From: CAYLNK01 sp964384675
Lineage (GTDB): Bacteria; Acidobacteriota; Thermoanaerobaculia; UBA5066
DNA: 7,894 nt
Assembly (NCBI GenBank): GCA_964384675.1
Contig: CAYLNK010000313.1
Coordinates: 1-7,894, forward strand
Reading direction: 5' to 3'
The notes under the pieces were generated by a model that worked only from the letters and a program-made list of their open reading frames with translations, did no database searches and was not told where the DNA came from. The translations under genes and the position numbers were made by a program. Position 1 is the first letter of the stretch; each line of letters opens with the position of its first letter. Below are positions 1-7,894 of the stretch, piece after piece.

Positions 1-759
1 GCCGCCGGCGACGCCGACGCGCTCGCGCTCGCGCTCCAGTTCGCGGGCAGCGTCGCGCGCGAGCGCGGGGCGTATGCCGAGGCCGTGGAGCGGCACCGGG
101 AAAGCCTCGAGATCCGAAAGCGCCAGGGGGACGAGCGGGGCGTCGGACGCTCGCTCAACTACATCGGCTTCGCGGCGTGGCTCCGGGGCGACCTCGACGA
201 GACGCGCGCCGTCTGCGCCGAGTCGGCGGCGATATTCCGGCGTCTCGGCGACCCGGAGGGAACCGCCTGGGCCCTCCTGAACCTGGGTGCGGCGGCATTC
301 CACGCCGGCGACGCCGAGCGTGCCCGCTCCCTTTGCCGGGAGAGCTTCGCCTTCTCGACGGACGTCGGCTTCAAGGAGGGGATCGCCTGGGCGTTCGACG
401 TGCTCGGCACGCTCGCCCGTCACGAGCGGCGGCTCGAGCGCTCCGGAGCCATGCTCCGCAAGAGCCTGGAGCTCCACCGCGAGCTCGGGGACAAGTGGCG
501 GATGTCGAGCGTCCTTTACGGCCTGGCCGCGCTCGCCCTCGCCGAGGGCCGGGCCGACCGGAGCGCCCGCCTCGCCGGCGCCGCTGACGTCCTCCGGGAG
601 TCGATCGGCGCGCCGGTGCCCACGATCGAGCAGCCCGCGAAGGAGTCGCTGATGGCCGGCCTCCGCGCCGTCCTCGGGTCCGGGCTCGACGAGCGTCTGG
701 CCGAGGCGCGCCTCCGTCCTCTCGCCGCAGGCCTCGACGAGGCGCTCTCCGGGGACTAG
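1..759 (+). CDS. C-terminal part of a TPR-repeat regulator (5' end outside window)
   Basis: The frame is open from the first base to a TAG at 757-759, giving 252 residues with no credible start, so the gene begins upstream. The protein is a run of helical repeats of about 40 residues, with recurring features such as LGDPEGTAWALLNLG and LGDKWRMSSVLYGLA, which is the pattern of MalT/AfsR-type tetratricopeptide repeats over residues ~20-185. The last ~65 residues (ARLAGAADVLRESIGAPVP onward) match the tail that typically ends large AfsR/LuxR-like ATPase regulators and TPR-linked Ser/Thr kinases. In that family the missing N-terminus would carry an effector domain (winged helix, BTAD or kinase) and often an NTPase; none of this is visible here, so the activity is unknown. 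The TPR part most likely mediates protein or ligand contacts. TPR character is fairly certain; membership of a particular regulator family is inference. Confidence 0.8.
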   Translation, partial: AAGDADALALALQFAGSVARERGAYAEAVERHRESLEIRKRQGDERGVGRSLNYIGFAAWLRGDLDETRAVCAESAAIFRRLGDPEGTAWALLNLGAAAFHAGDAERARSLCRESFAFSTDVGFKEGIAWAFDVLGTLARHERRLERSGAMLRKSLELHRELGDKWRMSSVLYGLAALALAEGRADRSARLAGAADVLRESIGAPVPTIEQPAKESLMAGLRAVLGSGLDERLAEARLRPLAAGLDEALSGD

Positions 760-789
760 CGAAGCTCCGCCTCAAACCGACGAGACCGG

Positions 790-816
790 GGATCCTGGCG
801 GGAGTGCCGGAGATCC
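790..816 (+). terminator. Possible terminator hairpin after the TPR gene
   Basis: Bases 790-794 (GGATC) pair with 812-816 (GATCC), and 795-799 pair with 806-810 including one G-T, around a 6-nt loop and with one bulged A at 811. It starts 31 bp after the TPR stop codon and is followed by TTCCGTTT, which is only a weak T-tract. It could be a rho-independent terminator, but the poor T-run keeps confidence low. Confidence 0.3.
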
Positions 817-821
817 TTCCG

Positions 822-878
822 TTTCCCCGAGAAATTCGCCACGGGCCCCAGTCGGCGGCAGCGAATTTCTCGGGGAAA
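822..878. repeat. Perfect 18-bp inverted repeat (arm pair A/A')
   Basis: Arm TTTCCCCGAGAAATTCGC at 822-839 is exactly complementary to GCGAATTTCTCGGGGAAA at 861-878, with a 21-nt loop. The arms are less GC-rich than their surroundings, so the match is not a by-product of composition. There is no T-run on either side, so it is not a standard terminator. It interlocks with a second inverted repeat at 840-900. Its function is unknown; candidates are a repetitive intergenic palindrome, a protein-binding site, an RNA structure, or an end of a lost mobile element. Confidence 0.85.
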
Positions 879-900
879 AACTCGCTCCTCGGGGCCCGTG
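840..900. repeat. Perfect 10-bp inverted repeat (arm pair B/B') interlocked with A/A'
   Basis: CACGGGCCCC at 840-849 is exactly complementary to GGGGCCCGTG at 891-900. Arm B starts on the base directly after arm A and lies in the A/A' loop, while B' lies beyond A', so the order is A-B-A'-B'. Being GC-rich, it is less striking alone than A/A'; its interest comes from the arrangement. Confidence 0.7.
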
Positions 901-1390
901 CTGTCGGGGCGGATTCCAGGTTCGTTCGGCCCCGGGAGCTTCGAACAACGGCGAGCCTTATAGGTGTGCCGCTACGCGCCGTGGGCGCTGAAGGTCTGCT
1001 TGAACGGGCATGAGTGGGCCAAGAGGCAGCTCCAGAAGCGAGGGCTGCCCTTCGAGGCCCTCGACAACGGATTTCTCTCCTGCGGAAAACCCGACGAGCT
1101 GCAGGCGGTGTGTGACCAGCTCGGGACACACGACATCGAGGCGTTCCTTTCGCGTTGGCTCGAGCGCCTGCCGATGCCGCTCGGAAAGGAAAACCGCCAG
1201 GCGGGATACGACTGGAGGCTCTCGATCTGGCAGATGGATCAGCCTGACCCAGGTCTTCGATCGCCCCGTTCGTGGCCGGGAGTTCTTCGAGGAGGTGATC
1301 CGCGACAACGTGGACCTCGGGCGCCCAGACCGTGTCCAGCTGATCTTCGAGAAGCGAATGACCAAGTGCACCCCAGGCTCCTTCCGCACC

Positions 1391-1450
1391 GGGGTCGTTC
1401 ACTAGAACGCCCGGGTCGTTCAGTAGAACGCCCGGGTCGTTCAGGATGGT
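1391..1450 (+). repeat. 21-bp tandem repeat, about 2.8 copies, carrying in-frame stops
   Basis: Units run 1391-1411, 1412-1432 and a partial 1433-1450. The shared core is GGGTCGTTCA, followed in the first two copies by a TAGAACGCC. The first two units differ at two positions (G/C at the first base of the unit and C/G in CACTAG/CAGTAG). In the frame of the surrounding pseudogene the 7-codon unit reads NARVVQ followed by TAG, with stops at 1403-1405 and 1424-1426. It expanded within, or after the inactivation of, the pseudogene. Confidence 0.85.
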
Positions 1451-1587
1451 GTCCGGCCCAGCCTGCACATCGAGTACCGCAGCACCGACCTGAAGCAGTA
1501 CTTCAAGGAAGGCCGCGGGCTGCGAACCGAGACCACAAAGGTCTGTCGAACTTCGCCTACCTCCAGCAGCTCGGTCGCCACATCAAC

Positions 1588-1650
1588 CAGTTGGCCGGCG
1601 CCACCGGCGGCGGCCGAGGTCTCTGGCGCGGGCCGGACGGGCCGCGCAGT
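1588..1650 (+). other. 63-bp in-frame insertion inside the pseudogene
   Basis: Between GRHIN (ending at 1587) and NRRLLEVE (from 1651) lie 21 extra codons, rich in Gly, Arg and Pro, that I would not expect in this family, where the helix runs directly from the conserved ...IN into RRLLEVE. An AAC codon borders each side (1585-1587 and 1651-1653), which could be a small duplication. The call depends on recollection of the family, and no mobile-element ends are visible. Confidence 0.35.
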
Positions 1651-2059
1651 AACCGGCGCCTCCTCGAGGTCGAGCGTGTCAGCCAGAACTCTGGTCTGTC
1701 CGCCGACAGCATCCAGCGAGTGGTGCAGCCTACCGTCACCGACGACGGTCAAAAGGCGCCGGGCCTGCGATTCGGCGACCCCAGGGTGATGGCCCTCCTG
1801 CTGGCCCTCACCGTCTTCAAGGAGCCGGGCACCAACCGCCATGTCGTCACACCCTACGGCTGGAAGCTCTCTCGCCTCTTCGCACGGCTCGACGCCAGGG
1901 TGTTCCGCCCCGCCCATCGAGCTCTTCTTCCCGATGGCGTCACCGACCCTCAGCCCCAGCTCTCCGCTGCCCTCTCCAGGGTGGAGCGCCAGCTCGATCT
2001 CCTCCTCGCCCAGGCCTTTCCCGCTCGCAAGGTCGCATGAGAAAACTCGGCTCGTTCGT

Positions 2060-5475
<3,416 letters not shown>

Positions 5476-5479
<4 letters not shown>

Positions 5480-6771
5480 CCGCCTCCTCGCGGCGAGGGG
5501 CCCGGGTTGGCCCAGGCACCACCCCAGGAGGCCTGCAGGGCTTCGAGGAACGTCCCCCATTCCTGCCGCGTCCGGTAGATGGGGAACGGGACCGGACGTA
5601 TCGGCTTGTCGGACGACCAGACGATCTGGAACTGGCCGTCTCCCTGGATCCGCCCGATGCGCACCGTCTTCCAGGTGTGGTTGCTCTCCGGGTCGACGTA
5701 GACCGTCCCCCCTGGCGCGTTCCAGCTCTGCTTCTTGATCGCCTTCCGGATGGCGCTCACGTCGTCGCTGCCGGCCGCCCGCACCGCCTGGGCCCAGAGG
5801 TGGACGCCGAAGTAGGCCGCCTCGATCGGATCGTCGGTCACGCGCGAGGCGCCGTACTTCTTCCGGAACCGCGCCACGAACTCGCGGTTCTCGGGAGTGT
5901 CGACGCTCTGGAAGTAGTTCCAGGCGGCGTAGTCGCCGGCCATCTCGCGCGCCGGGAGGCTCCGCAGCTCGTCCTCGGCGATGCTGAACGACATCGTCGG
6001 GACCTTCTGCGGCGTGAGGCCGCGCGCCCGCAGGGCCCGGAAGAAGGCGACGTTGCTGTCCCCGTTGATCGTGTTCAGGATCATGTCGGGGCGCGCCGCC
6101 ACGATGCGGTCGACGATGGCGTCGACGTCCGTGCTGCCGAGGAGGAGGTAGTCCTCGCCCGCCACCTCGCCCCGCTGCGAGGCGAGCTGCTCCTTGATGA
6201 TCGCGTTGGCGGTGCGCGGGAAGACGTAGTCGGAGCCGACCAGGTAGAAGCGCTTGCCGACGTTGTCGAGCGCCCACTTCACGGCCGGCTGGATCTGCTG
6301 GTTCGGGGCGGCTCCGGTGTAGACGATGGCGGGCGACTCCTCCAGGCCTTCGTACTGCACCGGATAGATCAGCAGGTGCCCCAGCCGCTCGAAGACCGGT
6401 TTCACGGTGCGGCGGCTCGCCGAGGTCCAGCAGCCGAACACCGTCGAGACCTTCTCCTCCGTGATGAGCCGTTCCGCTCCGCGGGCGAAGGCGGGCCAGT
6501 CCGAGCGGCCGTCCACGACGACCGCCTCCACCCGGCGGCCCAGGACCCCGCCCGCCTCGTTCACCCCCTCGATGGCGAGGAGGGTCGCGTCGACGACGGA
6601 CCTCTCGCTGATCGCCATCGTGCCCGTGAGCGAATGGAGCACGCCGACCTTCACGGGCGCCGCGGAGCCGCCGCTCCCACGGCCGCACGCCAGGCAAGCC
6701 AGTCCCAGCGCGAGCGCCCCGGCGGCGGCGGGGAGCCTTTCGGGGCGGCGGGTCACCGTCGAATTATGCAA
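5476..6771 (-). CDS. UrtA/AmiC-type periplasmic substrate-binding protein
   Basis: A 431-residue exported solute-binding protein of the Peripla_BP_5 (type I fold) group. Diagnostic stretches are KVGVLHSLTGTMAISE (41-56), GCWTSASR (113-120), YPVQYEGLEESP (136-147), TGAAPNQQIQPAVKW (152-166), GSDYVFPRTAN (179-189), LGSTDVDAIV (210-219), NTINGDSNV (232-240) and MSFSIAEDEL (259-268). These are the signature blocks of urea-binding UrtA and the related FmdD/AmiC amide binders. The N-terminus has an Arg pair, a hydrophobic core at 13-29 and Cys26 and Cys29, so it is probably a lipoprotein, although neither Cys has a textbook lipobox (Gly or Cys at -3). The TTG start at 6771 lies 19 bp after the activator's stop; a GTG at 6756 would shorten it by five residues and keep the signal peptide. 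No permease or ATPase genes accompany it, and it overlaps the kinase gene by 4 bp, so a sensing role is likelier than transport. The exact ligand cannot be read from the sequence. Confidence 0.93.
5483..5489 (-). promoter_or_regulatory. Shine-Dalgarno for the kinase, within the end of the upstream gene
   Basis: On the minus strand GAGGAGG is followed by CGG and then the ATG at 5479-5477. It lies in the last Gly codons of the substrate-binding gene, just before the ATGA stop/start overlap. The 3-nt gap after AGGAGG is short, but this is the best ribosome site nearby and it supports this ATG over the much longer open frame running upstream. Confidence 0.6.
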
Positions 6772-6790
6772 GGCCGCCCCGAGCCGGCGA

Positions 6791-7678
6791 TCAGTGAATG
6801 TCGAGGGCCTTCATCTCCGTGAGCAGGTGCTGCCGTGAGAGGCCGATCCGCGCGGCCGCGCGGGTGCGGTTCCCCCCGCAGGCCGCGAGCGACTCCACGA
6901 TCACCGCGCGCCTGGTCTCGCGGAGCGCGTCCCGGTACAGGACGGGCCTCCTCGCCGCGACGGACCGGACCCGGATCGCGGGGGGCAGGTGCTCGGCCTC
7001 GATCCGGGCCGCCCCGCCGGCCAGCACCCGCGCCGACTCGAGGGCAGCGGCCAGCTCCCTCACGTTGCCGGGCCAGCCGTAGGCTCGGAGCAGCCGCCGG
7101 GCCTCGGGAGCGAGGGAGGCGCCCCCGAGGAGCCGCGCGATCAGGGCCTCGAGGTCCCTGGGCCGCTCGCGCAGCGGCGCCAGCGTCAGCTCGAAGGCGT
7201 TCAGCCGCTGGAACAGGTCCGCCCGGAAGAGGCCTGCCTCGACCATCGACCGCAGGTCGCGATGGGTGGCCGCCACGACGCGCAGGTCGACCCGGCGCAC
7301 CTTCACCTCGCCGACGCGCGAGAGCTCACGCTCCTGCAGGACGCGCAGGAGCTTCGGCTGGAGGGGGAGCGGCAGATCGCCGATCTCGTCCAGGAACAAG
7401 GTCCCTCCGGAGGCGCTCTCGATGACCCCGGCGCGATCGCGGTCGGCGCCCGTGAAGGCGCCCCGGACGTGCCCGAACAGCTCGGACTCCAGCAGGGTCG
7501 GCGTCAGGGCCGCGACGTTCACGGCGCGAAACGGGTGGCGGCCCGAGAGCCGATGCAGCTCGCACGCGACGACCTCCTTGCCCGTTCCGGTCTCTCCGAG
7601 CACGAGGACCGTGAGGCGCGAGCGCGCCACCCGGCCGAGGAGCCGGAACACCTCCACCGTCGACGCGTCCTCCGCCAC
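6791..7678 (-). CDS. Sigma-54-dependent transcriptional activator (AAA+ and Fis-type HTH), N-terminus uncertain
   Basis: From the GTG at 7678 this gives 295 residues. The AAA+ bacterial enhancer-binding core is complete: Walker A GETGTGK (28-34), the sigma-54 contact loop GAFTGA (73-78), Walker B TLFLDEIG (93-100), sensor I VVAATHRDL (134-142), the arginine-finger region FRADLFQRLN (151-160) and sensor II WPGNVREL (202-209). A Fis-like helix-turn-helix closes the protein (GGNRTRAAARIGLSRQHLL, 268-286). It should remodel sigma-54 holoenzyme from an enhancer site. No receiver, GAF or FHA domain is visible. The same frame stays open to the window edge: codons 7679-7750 give a Pro/Ala-rich stretch (PPAAAEAVPGPAGLTDSPG) typical of an inter-domain linker, so the native gene probably started further upstream. 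Beyond ~7750 the opposite strand codes better. It is the first gene of the minus-strand cluster and the obvious candidate to regulate a target operon in response to the kinase and binding protein, by gene order only. Confidence 0.92.
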   Translation of the reverse strand: MAEDASTVEVFRLLGRVARSRLTVLVLGETGTGKEVVACELHRLSGRHPFRAVNVAALTPTLLESELFGHVRGAFTGADRDRAGVIESASGGTLFLDEIGDLPLPLQPKLLRVLQERELSRVGEVKVRRVDLRVVAATHRDLRSMVEAGLFRADLFQRLNAFELTLAPLRERPRDLEALIARLLGGASLAPEARRLLRAYGWPGNVRELAAALESARVLAGGAARIEAEHLPPAIRVRSVAARRPVLYRDALRETRRAVIVESLAACGGNRTRAAARIGLSRQHLLTEMKALDIH

Positions 7679-7756
7679 GTACGTGCCGGGCGAGTCCGTG
7701 AGACCCGCGGGACCCGGGACGGCTTCGGCCGCCGCGGGCGGCGCGGGGGGAGGTTC

Positions 7757-7894
7757 GCCGAGACGCCCCGCCGCACGCGCGAGACCGTGGCAGGCCTCGG
7801 CACCGTCGCCGAGGGCCCCGAGGTGCGCTACGAGGACGCCCTGTATCTCGCCGAGCCGGAGACGATCCTGGCGCGCCTGGCGAAGCTGCGTCCC
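7757..7894 (+). pseudogene. Fragment of a SixA-like phosphohistidine phosphatase, N-terminus missing, runs off the window
   Basis: The plus-strand frame with codons starting at 7757 reads TPRRTRETVAGLG, then EVRYEDALYLAEPETILARL and AKLRP. This matches the middle of SixA/histidine-phosphatase proteins, where SPxRRxRET is followed ~20 residues later by a block like ExLYxAxPExLLxxL. Third codon positions are G/C in nearly all codons (about 94% over 7742-7894), against about 78% for the opposing frame. The family's first ~50 residues, including the catalytic RHG/RHA motif, should lie just upstream but do not: that DNA encodes the activator's linker on the other strand. A GTG at 7787 could serve as a start but would not restore the active site. 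It is therefore either a truncated gene or the product of an assembly join. The 3' end is outside the window. Confidence 0.5.

Larger units (their letters stand above)
964..2040 (+). pseudogene. Decayed conserved protein of unknown function (truncated, frameshifted)
   Basis: I recognise, from memory of the family and not from an alignment, a widespread protein of roughly 450-550 residues, of unknown function, with a C-terminal winged-helix segment. The matching blocks are in order but in different frames. Frame 1 from 964 carries LNGHEWAKRQL and GLPFEALDNGFLSC up to LSIWQM (~1236). Frame 2 then carries SLTQVFDRPVRGREFFEEVI, GRPDRVQLIFEKR and a stop at 1403-1405. After duplicated bases with another stop at 1424-1426, frame 2 resumes with SLHIEYRSTDLKQYFKEG and LRTETT (to ~1537). 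Frame 1 then returns with KGLSNFAYLQQLGRHIN, RRLLEVERVSQN, APGLRFGDPRVMALL and VVTPYGWKLSRLFARLDA to TGA at 2038-2040. The N-terminal ~150 residues are absent and a TAG sits in frame at 961-963. About 10 residues appear lost at ~1537 and ~50 residues of the winged-helix region at ~1820. No functional full-length product is expected. It converges on the kinase gene with only 19 bp between the two stops. Confidence 0.75.

Noticed and set aside
822..900. A classic H-type RNA pseudoknot from the A/A' and B/B' pairs
   Set aside because: With no bases between A and B, and only 12 bases to cross an 18-bp stem, the full-length pairs are sterically unlikely to form together; alternative hairpins or DNA sites are more plausible.
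371..1468. Minus-strand open frame with NDPGVL repeats, opposite the TPR gene and pseudogene
   Set aside because: The repeats are only the antisense reading of the 21-bp tandem units; the rest is shadow of recognisable plus-strand protein sequence.
822..2049. Possible transposon ends: AAAACTCG shared by 877-884 and 2042-2049 flanking the pseudogene
   Set aside because: An 8-bp direct match with partial similarity beyond it is too short. There is no inverted end and no target duplication, and the gene family is not a known transposase.
2041..2059. Bidirectional terminator between the convergent pseudogene and kinase gene
   Set aside because: There are only 19 bp between the stops and no dyad is visible.
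6763..6790. Sigma-54 or sigma-70 promoter ahead of the binding-protein gene (TTGCATAAT on the minus strand)
   Set aside because: GG and GC are not at the required -24/-12 spacing, and no -35 box sits ~17 bp from CATAAT. The 19-bp gap is more consistent with an operon.
7751..7894. Minus-strand extension of the sigma-54 activator to the window edge
   Set aside because: The frame is open and could be a true N-terminus, but it shows no known domain, its third-position GC is lower than that of the opposing frame, and the plus strand reads as SixA-like. Kept as an alternative, not annotated.

Overview
The window is a very GC-rich stretch of bacterial chromosome. Its real reading frames have third positions that are almost always G or C, and as a result long open frames also appear on the non-coding strand. 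The gene content (TPR-tailed regulator, large hybrid kinase, sigma-54 activator) would suit Acidobacteriota, with Myxococcota or Gemmatimonadota as alternatives. That placement is inference only.

Layout: (1) bases 1-759, plus strand, are the 3' end of a TPR protein resembling the C-terminal part of large AfsR/MalT-like or kinase-linked ATPase regulators. (2) Bases 760-963 are non-coding and hold a small hairpin followed by two interlocked perfect inverted repeats. (3) Bases 964-2040, plus strand, are a badly decayed copy of a conserved family of unknown function. It shows 5' truncation, frameshifts, an internal 21-bp tandem duplication carrying stop codons, an in-frame insertion and a lost winged-helix segment. 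(4) Bases 2060-7678, minus strand, are a compact signalling cluster transcribed right to left: sigma-54 activator, UrtA/AmiC-type substrate-binding protein, then a 1139-residue hybrid histidine kinase. (5) At the right edge, about 7757-7894, plus strand, is a piece that reads as the middle of a SixA-type phosphohistidine phosphatase lacking its N-terminus. It lies head-to-head with the activator, whose own N-terminal domain also seems to be missing.

How the genes may work together: the substrate-binding protein overlaps the kinase by ATGA and no transporter permease or ATPase is visible, so it is more likely a periplasmic ligand sensor (by homology, of urea, short amides or similar small solutes) than a transport component. 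The kinase has a dCache-like periplasmic domain, HAMP, GAF, HisKA/HATPase and two C-terminal receivers. The sigma-54 activator could be the transcriptional output, but no receiver domain is visible on it, so the link is inferred from gene order.

The most unusual points are the interlocked A-B-A'-B' inverted repeats at 822-900, the multiply damaged pseudogene and the head-to-head truncation near 7740-7760. No rRNA, tRNA, CRISPR array or intact mobile element was seen.
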